A DNA stretch of 42,385 nt from Synechococcales cyanobacterium bin31.maxbin.ball.101 (GCA_013298165.1 JAAFJU010000028.1:1-42385), one strand, 5' to 3'; positions 15,561-24,756 are shown, counted from the first letter of the stretch. A program made the numbers and translations. The notes: generated by a model from the letters alone, not told the origin.

Positions 15561-16541
15561 CAACGATCGATCGGCGTTGGCGGGAACTAAGACTCGGAGC
15601 GATCGGGGGATGATTTCAAATTGCATGGGCGATCGGCCTAGGAAGTCACCGTCGATTTGAATCGGGAGCTTCTTTTTGCCTTGGATGTCAATGCGTTTGG
15701 CTTTGAAATAGGCGACTTTGGGATCGCGGTTGTAGTTGCGGGTGAAAATGGAAAATAGGCGGAGTGGGGCGGTGAGCATACTGCGACCTTTAATCACGCA
15801 CACATCTAGTAAACCATCATCTACGATCGCATGGGCCGTCATTTTTACCACTCCACCATACAGTTGACTATTTCCAATAATAATCATCAGAATGCGTCCG
15901 CGCACCCGTTTTCCATCAATCCGAAGTAAGGTGCGAACCCCTTGAAATTGCCATGCGAGTTGAATGGCTTGTTTGACGTAGGCGATCGCTCCCAGCTTTT
16001 TCTTCTCCCGCACATCCACCGTCTCCGTCACCGCCGCATCAAAGCCAATGCCTGCCATGAGGAGAAAGGCCCGATCGGTGGTTGAGGTTTGGAAGGGTTC
16101 TGAAAGCTGGGCGGCGAGGGTGAGGTTTTTGGCGGGTTTGATGGGTTTGATGATTTGGCGAGTTTGGCCGACATCGATGAGTTTGATTTGGGCCGTGAGC
16201 AATTGTTTTGCGGCTCCGACGATGTCCATGGGCAATCCCATTTCCCTCGCCCAAATGTTGACAGTGCCGATCGGCACAGTGCCTAAGGCGGTGTTGCTAT
16301 GAATCAATCCATTCATGACTTCGTTGACCGTTCCATCTCCACCCGCTGCGATCGCGTAATCGTAGCCCTCTAGAGCGGCTTGTCGGGCGATTTCGGTGGC
16401 GTGACCGCTGTATTGGGTGGGGGCGCGATCGACCTGCCAGCCTGCCTCTTGCCAAAGTTGGACCGCACGATCGAGCTGCGGTTGAAGTTGCGCCGCTTGC
16501 CCTGCATTGGGATTAAAAATTAAAATAGTGCGAATCGTCAT
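15519..16541 (-). CDS. Diacylglycerol-kinase-family lipid kinase (YegS/BmrU type)
   Basis: A 340-residue soluble lipid kinase of the DAGK catalytic family. It has the NPNAG phosphate-binding start (residues 8-12), the hallmark GGDGTVNEVMNGL and the PIGTVN segment. Later elements MIIIGNSQLYGG and DDGLLDVCVI are typical of YegS/BmrU/Rv2252-like proteins. Lipid substrate unknown. Start ATG 16541 gives a canonical MTIRTILIFNP; an upstream ATG four codons earlier is possible. The last 13 residues are read through the TCCGCTCA repeat and are unlikely to be functional. Confidence 0.9.
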   Translation of the reverse strand: MTIRTILIFNPNAGQAAQLQPQLDRAVQLWQEAGWQVDRAPTQYSGHATEIARQAALEGYDYAIAAGGDGTVNEVMNGLIHSNTALGTVPIGTVNIWAREMGLPMDIVGAAKQLLTAQIKLIDVGQTRQIIKPIKPAKNLTLAAQLSEPFQTSTTDRAFLLMAGIGFDAAVTETVDVREKKKLGAIAYVKQAIQLAWQFQGVRTLLRIDGKRVRGRILMIIIGNSQLYGGVVKMTAHAIVDDGLLDVCVIKGRSMLTAPLRLFSIFTRNYNRDPKVAYFKAKRIDIQGKKKLPIQIDGDFLGRSPMQFEIIPRSLRVLVPANADRSLWGSAPLTPRKIED

Positions 16542-16575
16542 GGTCAAAGCCAAGAAGTTATGAGTTTAGATTATC

Positions 16576-17751
16576 TCATGTCCCCCCAGAATTGGGGGTT
16601 AGGGGGCCTCCGGATTGGGCCGTCAGTTGTCCCGCATTGATATGAAGAATCTGGGCGGAGTTTAACCATTGCGCGTCAAAACTGCCTAAATGCGTTGTAG
16701 TAATAAGTGTTTGGAATCGATCTTGGATGGCGTCTAGGAGTTGATTTTGGCGGTGTAGGTCGAGTTCGGCTAGGACATCGTCTAAAAGCAAAATCGGCGG
16801 CTCCCCGATCACATCCTCAATTAGTTTTAATTCTGCAAGTTTCAACGCCAAAACCAAGGTGCGCTGCTGGCCTTGAGATCCATATTGTCTCGCTGCCGTT
16901 CCATTCACCGTAAATTCAATGTCGTCGCGGTGCGGTCCGACGAGGCTGGTGCCTTGATACAGCTCGATCGTCCGCTTTTCTTGAATCCGATCTAGAAATG
17001 CTGATTGAATCGCTTCGGGACTACTTGTTATATCCGCTTCGATCGTCACATTAGGCCGATAGCTAATTTCCAATTGCTCCACCTTGCCGCTAATAGCTTC
17101 ATGCCAATGTTGTGCAAACGGCAGAAGTCGCTGAATCACCCGATCGCGCCGCCGAATCACCCGAGACCCCGCCACCGCCAATTGTGCATCCCATAGGGCT
17201 AAATCATCGATCGCAATGCTTTGGCCATCCTGCTGCGCGGCTTTGATGGTCTTGATGCGGGCATTGCGTTGGCGGAGAATTTGATTGTATTGCTGAAGAA
17301 TGTGGGCGTAAATGGGTTCGAGTTGAATCAGCAATCCATCGATCCAAGTCCGCCGACAGTCCGGCCCACCCCGCACCAAATCCAAATCCAAACTGGAAAA
17401 CTGCACCATGTTGAGTTTGCCGAGGAAATCCAATTGGCGACGCTGGGTGAGTCCGTTGAGGGCGACGGTGCGACGACCGTTTGCTCGAAGCGTAATCGAG
17501 AGTTCAATGTTGCCTGTGGCAAGCCGATCGAGGTTTCCTGTAATTTGGGCGCTGGTTTCGCTAGATTGAATCAATTCCCGATCGCGGCTGGTGCGGTGCG
17601 ATTTTAATGCAGATAATATTTCGACGGCTTCGATGAGATTGGATTTGCCTTGGGCATTGTCGCCGAGAATGATGGTCTTGGCGGCGGTGAAGGAGACCTG
17701 CTGCTCGCTGTAGTTCCGAAAGTGACGTAGATTAAGGGACTCAAGATACAT
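16576..17751 (-). CDS. recF: DNA replication and repair protein RecF
   Basis: A 391-residue RecF, an SMC-like ATPase that helps load RecA at gapped DNA. Visible are the start LESLNLRHFRNY, Walker A GDNAQGKSN, the signature region SQGQQRTLVLALKLAEL and Walker B PPILLLDDVLAELD with the D-loop. ATG 17751 is preferred; the frame extends to 17775. The last ten or so residues (GGPLTPNSGGT) come from the CCCCCAGAATTGGGGG repeat at 16581-16607. It is on the same strand as the lipid kinase, 34 bases upstream of it. Confidence 0.96.
   Translation of the reverse strand: MYLESLNLRHFRNYSEQQVSFTAAKTIILGDNAQGKSNLIEAVEILSALKSHRTSRDRELIQSSETSAQITGNLDRLATGNIELSITLRANGRRTVALNGLTQRRQLDFLGKLNMVQFSSLDLDLVRGGPDCRRTWIDGLLIQLEPIYAHILQQYNQILRQRNARIKTIKAAQQDGQSIAIDDLALWDAQLAVAGSRVIRRRDRVIQRLLPFAQHWHEAISGKVEQLEISYRPNVTIEADITSSPEAIQSAFLDRIQEKRTIELYQGTSLVGPHRDDIEFTVNGTAARQYGSQGQQRTLVLALKLAELKLIEDVIGEPPILLLDDVLAELDLHRQNQLLDAIQDRFQTLITTTHLGSFDAQWLNSAQILHINAGQLTAQSGGPLTPNSGGT
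16581..16607. repeat. CCCCCAGAATTGGGGG repeat inside recF 3' end (copy 2)
   Basis: A half element of the C-rich repeat family: TCCCCCCAGAATTGGGGG followed by TTAGGGGGC. It overlaps the last codons of recF and is followed within about 30 bp by the lipid kinase start. Confidence 0.85.
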
Positions 17752-17809
17752 AAAGTAAGGGCCGATCGGAACCACTGTTTACCTTATACCAAAACTTATC
17801 CCAAAAAAC

Positions 17810-17853
17810 GTAAAAGCGATCGGGAATCACAATAAACTCCCGATCGCTTTTAC
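17810..17853. terminator. Terminator hairpin after the P-type ATPase gene
   Basis: GTAAAAGCGATCGGGA (17810-17825) pairs perfectly with TCCCGATCGCTTTTAC (17838-17853) around a 12-base loop. The minus-strand stem begins with a T-run, fitting an intrinsic terminator for the ATPase gene upstream on that strand. The stem has the HIP1-like core GCGATCG. Confidence 0.8.
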
Positions 17854-17870
17854 TGGCTCAAGATTCCTGG

Positions 17871-17941
17871 TGAACCGCCCCCAAACCCCCAATTCTGGGG
17901 GCTATGACTCTTACTCCCCCAGAATTGGGGGTCGGGGGGCC
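17871..17941. repeat. CCCCCAGAATTGGGGG repeat (copy 3)
   Basis: An inverted pair of the same C-rich family: CCCCCAATTCTGGGGG and CCCCCAGAATTGGGGG with CGGGGGGC on the right. It touches the stop codon of the P-type ATPase gene. Confidence 0.85.
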
Positions 17942-17943
17942 TC

Positions 17944-20787
17944 CTACTCCGCGTGACGACCGCTCAGGAAGAGTTTTTCCATCTCAATCCAAACAAACAT
18001 CAACGCACTAAATCCAAAACAAACCATTAATTCATTGAAACTCAAGTAATGGGTTCCAAAGAAATTACGCAACGGCTCGACATACACTAACGCCAACTGT
18101 AAAAGAGTTGTCAGTACCACGGACCCGAGAACGTAGGGGTTACTCCAAGGATTAAGGTGAATGGTGAGCTGGGTATTCGATCGAATCGCCATAGCATGAC
18201 CCATTTGTGCCAAACAAAGCGTCGTAAACACCATGGTCTTCCACCGATCGGCATCCAACAGATCACTCACATTGGCCTTGCAATAAGGATAGGCCCACAT
18301 CATCATCCCGATCGTCAAAATCGCCAAAATCAATCCAACCCGTACCATGTACCAACCCAATCCCCGAGCAAAAATGCTTTCTTTCGGATCATGAGGTGGG
18401 CGATTCATCACATTGGGTTCGGCGGGTTCGACGGCTAGGGCCAATGCAGGCAATCCGTCGGTCACGAGGTTCATCCAAAGGATTTGCAGCGGGGACAAGG
18501 GAATGCCACCGACGCCTAAGGGCAATGTGGCGGCGATCGTAATCACTTCCCCAATGTTCGATCCCAAAATGTATTTGATAAATCGTCGAATGTTGGTATA
18601 CACAACGCGACCTTCTTCGGCAGCGGCGACGATCGTGGCAAAGTTGTCATCCAGCAACACCGTGTCACTCGCTTCTTTACTCACGTCCGTTCCAGTAATA
18701 CCCATTGCAATCCCGATGTCGGCTTGTTTCAATGCGGGTGCGTCGTTCACGCCGTCTCCGGTCATCGCGACGACATGGCCTTTGGCTTGCAGCGCTTGGA
18801 CAATTCGCAATTTATGTTCCGGTGCGACTCGGGCGTAGACGCTGACGTTTTCGACGGTTTCTTCTAAGTCGTGGTGACTCATTTTTTCGAGTTCTTTGCC
18901 TGTGACGACTTTATCGCCGGAATTAGCAATGCCAAGGTCGATCGCGATCGCCATGGCCGTCAACTGATGGTCGCCCGTAATCATCACCGGACGAATCCCC
19001 GCCGATCGGCATTTCGCCACCGCCCCACGCACTTCAGGTCTCGGCGCATCAAGCATATCAATCAAACCCAACCAGATTAAATCGGTTTCAGTTTTCACTT
19101 CGTCGCTGCTGTCCGGGCAGTTTGAAAGAGGCCGATAGGAAAAGCCCAATACCCGCAACCCATTGGATGCGAGTTGGTTGTTGCGATCGAGGATTTCCTG
19201 TCTAGCGGCATCATTCAAAGGAACGACGTTTTCACCGATTTGAATCTGGGTGCAGCGCTCCAAAATCAATTCTGGCGATCCTTTGGTAAACATCAAATAG
19301 GGCGCAGACAAAATCCCTGTTTCGCGCTCCATGATTTGGTTCTTATCCTGAACCACAATGCTCATGCGTTTGCGTTCCGACGTGAATGGAAACTCCACCA
19401 CGCGGGGCAATCTAGCACTCCACTGATCCGCTTCAAACCCCGCCTTCGCCGCTGCAACCACCAATGCACCTTCCGTCGGGTCGCCCAAGATTACCCAAGT
19501 TTTGCCATCCTGTTGCAACACGGCATCATTACAAAGCGCGCAGGCGAGGAGGAGCGATCGGACTTCGGCATTCTCCGTCGGCTGAATCTTCTGGCCTGAG
19601 ACGGTGAAGTCTCCCACAGGTCGATACCCTTCACCGCTAATGCGAGGGGCAATGCTAGCGGTGTGCAATCCCTGCACGACCATTTTGTTTTGGGTCAGGG
19701 TTCCGGTTTTATCAGAACAAATCGTGGTCACAGAACCCAGGGTTTCTACTGCAGGCAATTTACGAATTAACGCATTACGGCGAACCATGCGCTGGGTGCC
19801 GATCGCCAATGTCACCGTAATCACAGCGGGCAATCCTTCAGGTACCACAGCAACGGCCATCGACAGCGACATCTCCACCAACTGCTGGAAGTTCGCCAGA
19901 TCAAATTTCCCCAACGTAAACCAAGAATGAATCACCCCAATCACAATAATCACACCGACCAACGACATCGAGCCGCTCACCAGCACATTACTCAATTGGT
20001 CCATCCGCTGCTGAAGCGGGGTGGGTTCGGTCTCGACTTCCTGGAGCATGGTGGCAATTTTGCCCAGTTCCGTCCGCATTCCGGTGGCGGTAACGATCAC
20101 ATTGCCGCGCCCTTGCAGTACTTCCGTGCCCTGATAGACAACGTTGATCCGATCGCCTAAGGCCGCATCGCTCTCCAATTGCCGATCGGCCTTCTTTGTA
20201 ACAGCCTGTGACTCTCCTGTGAGGGCAGATTCACGAATTTGTAAACTCGCATCTTCAATCAATCGACCATCTGCTGCAATCTGCACTCCAGCTTCCAACT
20301 GCATGACATCCCCCGGCACCAACTCGGACGAGTCAATTTCAGAGAGTTTGCCATTGCGGAGAACGCGCACACGGGGCGAGGAGAGCTGTTTCAACGCAGC
20401 CAAAGCTTTCTCTGCGCCACTCTCCTGGACAAAGCCCAAGATGCCATTCAAAATCACGATCGCCAAAATTGCAATGGTATCCTTAAAGGGAATGTCACCC
20501 GCCTTCAAGGTCCCTGTCTGCCAAGCCACCAAGTCCAATATCCCCGAGACGATCGCCACCCCGATCAACATGATCAGCATGATGTTTTTGAACTGGTCAA
20601 TCAGGATTTCCCATTTCGATCGGCCTGCGGATTCTTCTAGTTCATTCGGGCCAAACTTAATCTGTCGCTCTTGGACTTGAGCGCTTTGCAGACCATTTTC
20701 ATCACTGGTCTGAAGGAGTTCGAGGGTGTCTTCAATGGACTGAGTGTGCCAAGCGGCATCGAATTGGGGTGAGAGTTTAGCAGACAT
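17944..20787 (-). CDS. Cation-translocating P-type ATPase (PacL/SERCA-like, Ca2+)
   Basis: A 947-residue P2A-type ATPase that pumps cations, most likely Ca2+, using ATP. Landmarks are the N-terminal cation-ATPase domain, TGES (190-193), PEGLP in M4 (316-320), the phosphorylated D359 in [11 protein letters not shown], the nucleotide-binding KGSPEL, the hinge [11 protein letters not shown] and the M6 ion site [10 protein letters not shown]-terminal cation-ATPase domain of several helices ends the protein. PEGLP with NxxxD fits Ca2+ over heavy-metal pumps; Na+ or Mn2+ transport cannot be excluded. The start is ATG 20787. It is divergent from the ATPase-like gene to the right. Confidence 0.93.
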   Translation of the reverse strand: MSAKLSPQFDAAWHTQSIEDTLELLQTSDENGLQSAQVQERQIKFGPNELEESAGRSKWEILIDQFKNIMLIMLIGVAIVSGILDLVAWQTGTLKAGDIPFKDTIAILAIVILNGILGFVQESGAEKALAALKQLSSPRVRVLRNGKLSEIDSSELVPGDVMQLEAGVQIAADGRLIEDASLQIRESALTGESQAVTKKADRQLESDAALGDRINVVYQGTEVLQGRGNVIVTATGMRTELGKIATMLQEVETEPTPLQQRMDQLSNVLVSGSMSLVGVIIVIGVIHSWFTLGKFDLANFQQLVEMSLSMAVAVVPEGLPAVITVTLAIGTQRMVRRNALIRKLPAVETLGSVTTICSDKTGTLTQNKMVVQGLHTASIAPRISGEGYRPVGDFTVSGQKIQPTENAEVRSLLLACALCNDAVLQQDGKTWVILGDPTEGALVVAAAKAGFEADQWSARLPRVVEFPFTSERKRMSIVVQDKNQIMERETGILSAPYLMFTKGSPELILERCTQIQIGENVVPLNDAARQEILDRNNQLASNGLRVLGFSYRPLSNCPDSSDEVKTETDLIWLGLIDMLDAPRPEVRGAVAKCRSAGIRPVMITGDHQLTAMAIAIDLGIANSGDKVVTGKELEKMSHHDLEETVENVSVYARVAPEHKLRIVQALQAKGHVVAMTGDGVNDAPALKQADIGIAMGITGTDVSKEASDTVLLDDNFATIVAAAEEGRVVYTNIRRFIKYILGSNIGEVITIAATLPLGVGGIPLSPLQILWMNLVTDGLPALALAVEPAEPNVMNRPPHDPKESIFARGLGWYMVRVGLILAILTIGMMMWAYPYCKANVSDLLDADRWKTMVFTTLCLAQMGHAMAIRSNTQLTIHLNPWSNPYVLGSVVLTTLLQLALVYVEPLRNFFGTHYLSFNELMVCFGFSALMFVWIEMEKLFLSGRHAE

Positions 20788-21063
20788 AGTTACGGTTACT
20801 AGGGCCAGAGAAGGTGGACGGGGAAGTCGGGTTTATAAAGGGAAGGCTTTAAAAGCGATGACTTTAGTCATCATTACAAGGAAATTAATAATTAATAGTG
20901 CCACATTTCACCACGATAGCACTAGTTTTTAGTGTTACTGTGTTTTGGAATCGATTATCGTGTAAGAATACCGCAGTAATGCGAACCCCTCAGTAGTAAT
21001 GGGAATCCCTTAGGATTCTTTACGTCCCTTAGGACTATTTATAATTAAGTGAGACCTTGCTCT
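20788..21063. promoter_or_regulatory. Divergent intergenic region with palindrome and paired repeats
   Basis: This 276 bp stretch holds the palindrome GATGACTTTAGTCATC (20857-20872), which looks like an operator. It also has an imperfect 21 bp direct repeat: the segment at 20973-20992 recurs at 20993-21013 (AGTAATG.GAA.CCCT.AG), with CCCTTAGGA again slightly downstream. They lie in the leader of the ATPase-like gene and may control one or both flanking genes. No -35/-10 pair is certain. Confidence 0.5.
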
Positions 21064-22173
21064 ATGAATCCCTTTAACCCCTCTAAACTGGCTAGTGCGC
21101 TACCACCGATGGTCGTAGGCCGATCGGCTGAGGTGGCGCGGGTGAGTGAGATCTTGCGATCGGATGGGGATTTTTTGTTGACGGGGGTGCCGGGGGTGGG
21201 TCGGCGGACGTTGGTGCGGGCGGCGGCGCAGCAGGTGGGGGCGCGGGTGGTGGAGATTGATTGTCTGCGGGCGACGGACTATGCTCGGTTTTTGCAATTA
21301 CTGTCGGATGCAATTTTGTCGGTGTTTTCGAGACCGATGGAGTTGAGTTTGATTCAGTCTTGGATTGAGCCTCATGCGTTGGAGTTGGATACGAGTAGTA
21401 CGGGACGGGCGAAGTTGTTGATGCAGTTTGTGCCGGGGGGGGAGGCGATGCGGCATTGGGAGATTTTTCAGGTGTTGTTGGCGTTGCCGCAGCGGTTGGC
21501 GGAGTCGATGGATTGTCGAGTGGTGTTGATGTTTCAAAATTTTCCGCATTTACGATCGTGGGATCGATCCTCGAAGTGGGAGCATTATTTGCGTCAGGAG
21601 ATTCAGCTTCAGACGAGGGTGAGCTATGCGATCATTGCGACGGTGGCGGAAAAGTGGGAGGAGCAGGCTGAAATGGAGTCGATGTTTTTGTCTCCGGTGG
21701 CGGATACGGATTTACGATCGTGGCTAGTCACGTCGATGCGGCAGGTGGAGTTGTCGCTGGATCAGGATGCGATTCAATTGATTTTGGATACGGTGCAGGG
21801 GCATTTTGGCGATGCGATCGTGTTGTCTCGGCGTATTTGGTTAGAGCATCGCGGTGGGGTGTCGTCGCAGGTTCGATCGCATCAGGTGTATCGCAGTTCG
21901 GTGTCGTTAATTGAGGATTTGTCGGTGACGTTTGAGTCGTTGATTTTGCTATTGCCGAGTACGCAGGTGCGGCTATTGGAAAGTTTGGCGCTTGATCCGA
22001 CGTTGCGACCCCATGCTAAGGAGTATATGCAAAAGCATCAGTTGTCACGGGGTGGAACGCTTCAAGGTGCGCTGTTGAGTTTGGAGCATAAGGGTTTGAT
22101 TTATGGAGCCGATCGGGGCTATGCGATCGCGCTTCCGATGTTGGGCCTTTGGTTACGGTATCGGTTGGGGTAA
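21064..22173 (+). CDS. AAA/STAND-like ATP-binding protein with degenerate P-loop
   Basis: A 369-residue protein with an NTPase-like N-terminal domain (about 15-200), then helical regions and a C-terminal winged-helix-like end. The P-loop position reads TGVPGVGRRTL (40-50), so the Walker A lysine is replaced by arginine. The Walker B-like VVLMFQNF lacks the acidic residues. That suggests a family with modified nucleotide binding; function is unknown. ATG 21064 is chosen over a GTG at 21049. Its last 19 codons (from GYAIALPMLGLW to the stop) recur at 23103 and 24703, marking the edge of an accessory patch. Confidence 0.7.
   Translation: MNPFNPSKLASALPPMVVGRSAEVARVSEILRSDGDFLLTGVPGVGRRTLVRAAAQQVGARVVEIDCLRATDYARFLQLLSDAILSVFSRPMELSLIQSWIEPHALELDTSSTGRAKLLMQFVPGGEAMRHWEIFQVLLALPQRLAESMDCRVVLMFQNFPHLRSWDRSSKWEHYLRQEIQLQTRVSYAIIATVAEKWEEQAEMESMFLSPVADTDLRSWLVTSMRQVELSLDQDAIQLILDTVQGHFGDAIVLSRRIWLEHRGGVSSQVRSHQVYRSSVSLIEDLSVTFESLILLLPSTQVRLLESLALDPTLRPHAKEYMQKHQLSRGGTLQGALLSLEHKGLIYGADRGYAIALPMLGLWLRYRLG
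22117..22173 (+). repeat. ATPase-gene 3' end repeat, copy 1
   Basis: The 57 bp end of the ATPase-like gene, coding GYAIALPMLGLWLRYRLG plus stop, which is the first of three related copies (others at 23103-23159 and 24703-24756). Confidence 0.85.
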
Positions 22174-22188
22174 TGGGCTAGCCCTGTG

Positions 22189-22218
22189 TTGACATTGTAT
22201 ATACATGCTTAGTATGAT
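22189..22218 (+). promoter_or_regulatory. Promoter with internal operator for the TA pair
   Basis: A -35 TTGACA (22189-22194) and -10 TATGAT (22213-22218) are spaced by 18 bp. The perfect palindrome TGTATATACA (22196-22205) lies between them. This is a natural operator for the ribbon-helix-helix antitoxin encoded just downstream, giving autorepression. The elements are seen; the regulation is inferred from related TA systems. Confidence 0.7.
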
Positions 22219-22265
22219 AATTACTGTAAGACTAGCTATAACAACTTGCTCTCTATGAGGTCATC

Positions 22266-22562
22266 ATGATTGAGTCTTTAGCTGATAAACCTGCTGTTAC
22301 GACTCGCGATGTCACCATGAATATTCGTGTGACACAGGTTCAACGAGATTTGATTGATGCGGCGGCGACGGCTCAAGGAAAGAGTCGATCGGAGTTCGTT
22401 TTGGAAGTGGCGATTCAAAAGGCGCAGGACGTTATTCTCGACCGAACGTTTTTCAATGTTGATGAGCAGAAGTTTAATGATTTTCTCGACTTGCTAGATC
22501 AGCCTCCTGTGTACAGCGATCGATTGCAGAAGTTGCTCAAGACAAAGGCTCCGTGGGAATAA
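22266..22562 (+). CDS. DUF1778 ribbon-helix-helix antitoxin
   Basis: A 98-residue DUF1778 antitoxin. The N-terminal part TMNIRVTQVQRDLIDAAATA is the ribbon-helix-helix DNA-binding domain, with KSRSEFVLEVAIQKAQ completing it. The C-terminal segment (DRTFFNVDEQKFNDFLDLLD) is typical of the toxin-binding tail of TacA/AtaR-type proteins. It should neutralise the GNAT toxin six bases downstream and repress their common promoter. Confidence 0.92.
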   Translation: MIESLADKPAVTTRDVTMNIRVTQVQRDLIDAAATAQGKSRSEFVLEVAIQKAQDVILDRTFFNVDEQKFNDFLDLLDQPPVYSDRLQKLLKTKAPWE

Positions 22563-22568
22563 AGCAAG

Positions 22569-23075
22569 ATGCAATCTGAGAAATTGAGTGCGCCAGTGCG
22601 ATTAACACTGGATCATGATGTGCAAAATTTTGAGTCAGGTGAACGATCGCTTGATGAATGGATTTTACAACGGGCCTTGAGAAATGAGCGAGAGGGTGCA
22701 TCACGGACCTATGTGGTTTGCGCTAACAATGTAGTGGTTGGCTATTATGCGTTGTCCACAGGTTCGATCGCCTCAGTCAGCGCGCCAGGTCGGATTCGAC
22801 GAAACATGCCCGATCCAATTCCAGTGATGTTGTTGGGGCGATTGGCGATCGATCGGCGTTGGCAGGGTCAAGCCTTAGGGCAGGCGCTATTGCGGGATGC
22901 CATTCTGCGGACGATTCAGGTGTCTGATATGGTGGGAGTCCGGGCGATCGTGGTTAATGCAATTTTGGAGAATGCTAGACGGTTTTATGAAAAATATGAT
23001 TTCAAGTCGTCACCTCTTGATCCGTTTCTTATGATGCTCTTGTTGAAAGATGCGATCGGCTCGTTAGAAGCCTAA
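22569..23075 (+). CDS. GNAT-family acetyltransferase toxin (TacT/AtaT type)
   Basis: A 168-residue GNAT acetyltransferase paired with the DUF1778 antitoxin. Such toxins acetylate the amino group of charged aminoacyl-tRNA and stop translation. The acetyl-CoA-binding region is RLAIDRRWQGQALGQALLRDAI (R/Q-x-x-G-x-G/A type), and the C-terminal NARRFYEKYDFKSSPLD contains the catalytic-type tyrosine. The start is six bases after the antitoxin stop, so the two are translationally coupled. The length and motifs look intact. Confidence 0.92.
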   Translation: MQSEKLSAPVRLTLDHDVQNFESGERSLDEWILQRALRNEREGASRTYVVCANNVVVGYYALSTGSIASVSAPGRIRRNMPDPIPVMLLGRLAIDRRWQGQALGQALLRDAILRTIQVSDMVGVRAIVVNAILENARRFYEKYDFKSSPLDPFLMMLLLKDAIGSLEA

Positions 23076-23102
23076 GACAGAACATTTATTCCATCGTTGA
23101 TG

Positions 23103-23159
23103 GGTTATGCGATCGCACTTTCGATGTTGGGACTTTGGTTGTGCGATCGGTTGGGGTAA
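23103..23159 (+). repeat. ATPase-gene 3' end repeat, copy 2
   Basis: In frame this reads GYAIALSMLGLWLCDRLG plus a TAA stop, matching the end of the ATPase-like gene. The match with copy 3 continues for about 40 bp beyond the stop (through GGTTTGGGAATCAGTA). It lies after the toxin gene, with no start of its own gene nearby. Confidence 0.85.
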
Positions 23160-23348
23160 TGGGTTTGGGAATCAGTAATGTGAAATGTGTGGGGACGATT
23201 CCCGTTGCGGGAGGTGTGGCCAATGGTCATAGAAATTAATAGTTCTTTAGGGAAAACAGCTTGTGTTCCCTATTAAATCAGGATACGTTAGAGCAATTAA
23301 TGGGAGACATACTCTACCCAAATGGGGCATAGTCTTGATTCAAACACT

Positions 23349-24041
23349 ATGATACGAAAAATTCTGACTAGCTATTTTATGAGCCGAAAATTACTAGAGT
23401 ATCTATTATTTGGCGTAATCCTCGGTGGAATAGGGTGGCTAGTCATACCTGAAAACCCTCCTCCGAGTTTTTTAGTTGATTCGGATGAATCCAAAAATTT
23501 GATCGTTTTTGTGGGTAAGAAAATTACCCTCGAAAAACAACCTGGTCGATATGGCATTAATGACACAATGTCCAAGGCTCACTACAAAGTGCTACAGGTT
23601 ATTCATGGTCAATATACTGGAGAGACCATTGAATTTAAAGCGTTGGATCACTGGGGTATTGCTCGGTTTGGGAAATATGACACGGTATTGCTTTATGTTG
23701 TAATGCGTCGTTCATGGCTTTTACAGCCTCGATACGTTCATGAAAAATATATGGCTCAGCCTGTTTACAGTACTGCTGACGGAAAATGGGCTGGCTGTGT
23801 TTCCCCAGGATATTTAAAGGTGATCCAACAACGCAATATCCAAGCAGAATTCATGAATTTCCAACCGGAGGTGATCATTGATGTCACTGACATCCCAGTC
23901 ATTGATCGCCCAAAATACTATCCTCAGGAGTTTTATAAGTATCAAAATAATTCTGTGGTTTGCCGTAAAGGGTTAACTATTGAAAAACTGTTCCAAATCG
24001 AACGAGAAGGCACTCTTAAAGCGAGAGGTATCTTTAAATAG
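23349..24041 (+). CDS. Membrane-anchored hypothetical protein
   Basis: A protein of about 230 residues that I do not recognise. A hydrophobic segment (about 14-33, LLEYLLFGVILGGIGWLVIP) is a likely N-terminal anchor or uncleaved signal, with the rest outside the cytoplasm. The following domain is mixed with many Tyr and Lys, and a late YYPQEFYKYQNNSVVC. Starts at 23322, 23349 or 23379 are all possible; ATG 23349 is taken. It lies in the accessory patch between two gene-end repeats, and its base composition is lower in GC than its neighbours. Function unknown. Confidence 0.6.
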   Translation: MIRKILTSYFMSRKLLEYLLFGVILGGIGWLVIPENPPPSFLVDSDESKNLIVFVGKKITLEKQPGRYGINDTMSKAHYKVLQVIHGQYTGETIEFKALDHWGIARFGKYDTVLLYVVMRRSWLLQPRYVHEKYMAQPVYSTADGKWAGCVSPGYLKVIQQRNIQAEFMNFQPEVIIDVTDIPVIDRPKYYPQEFYKYQNNSVVCRKGLTIEKLFQIEREGTLKARGIFK

Positions 24042-24127
24042 CATAGTTGAACGATCGCAATCGATCTCTGTATCCGCCCAATGATCAAGCTACAATAACA
24101 ACGTCAAGTGATCACAAGGTCAACCTT

Positions 24128-24432
24128 ATGACAGTCGCGCAACAAGCTCAATACTCCAAGGAAGATGTCATTCGGCTCGGGGATGAACTCTACGAAACCC
24201 ATATCCGATACATGCTTCGCATAGGCTAATGCCACCGCAAGTCGAAGACGGCAATCACGGAAAGATCGTCGCGATCGATGTCAGGACAGGAGCCTTTGAA
24301 GTGGGCAAAAACAGTATCGACGCCTCCGATCGGCTGTTGCTCCAGTATCCCAATGCTCAGATCTGGTTTGTCAGAATTGGCCATGATACCGTTCATAAAA
24401 TGCGACAAACTCAAGTGGTCCTCTCAAAATGA
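24128..24432 (+). pseudogene. Frameshifted small cyanobacterial protein (two frames)
   Basis: Two consecutive frames look like halves of one small protein. The first (24128-24229) begins MTVAQQAQYSKEDVIRLGDELYE and ends after 33 codons at a TAA. The second (24229-24432) overlaps it by one base (TAATG) and reads PPQVEDGNHGKIVAIDVRTGAFEV and IWFVRIGHDTVHKMR. From memory of the family, these parts normally follow each other directly. Removing about 26 bases around 24208-24233 would join the frames. Two translationally coupled proteins remain possible. It lies directly before an aspartic-protease-like gene with an ATGA overlap. Confidence 0.6.
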
Positions 24433-24695
24433 TGTCAGGATACGTCAATGATTTAGGATTCATCTTGCGAGGATTTCAAAAGGTGACATTGGGAGACGGT
24501 AGCACTCAATATTTTGATATGTATGTTGGCTCTGTGATTTGGGATGGACAGGTGCGGCAGGTGGAAATCCATGTTGCAGAAACAGATTCATTAATCGGAA
24601 TGGGATTGATGGAAGACTGTAAATTGGAAATAGACGTAAGACCCGGAAGTGAAGTCAAAATTACGGCTCTTCCGACAATGCCTACTACAGCTTAA
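24429..24695 (+). pseudogene. Aspartic-protease-like protein lacking its active site
   Basis: An 88-residue frame starting MMSGYVN and continuing DLGFILRGFQKVTLGDGS, YFDMYVGSVIWDGQ and LIGMGLMEDCKLEIDV. These match the N-terminal tag and the distal half of cyanobacterial clan AA (retropepsin-like) proteases of about 120-130 residues, as I recall them. The stretch that should hold the catalytic DTG is missing between VN and DLGF, so an internal deletion is likely and the product is probably inactive. It overlaps the stop of the previous frame by ATGA. Confidence 0.65.
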
Positions 24696-24702
24696 AACAG
24701 TA

Positions 24703-24756
24703 ACTGCGATCGCGCTTCCGATGCTGGGACTTTGGTTGCGCGATCGGTTGGGATGA
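24703..24756 (+). repeat. ATPase-gene 3' end repeat, copy 3
   Basis: Reads TAIALPMLGLWLRDRLG plus a TGA stop. Together with the following bases to about 24796 it differs from copy 2 at only about ten of 90 positions. It lies between the aspartic-protease remnant and the next unknown gene. Confidence 0.85.
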
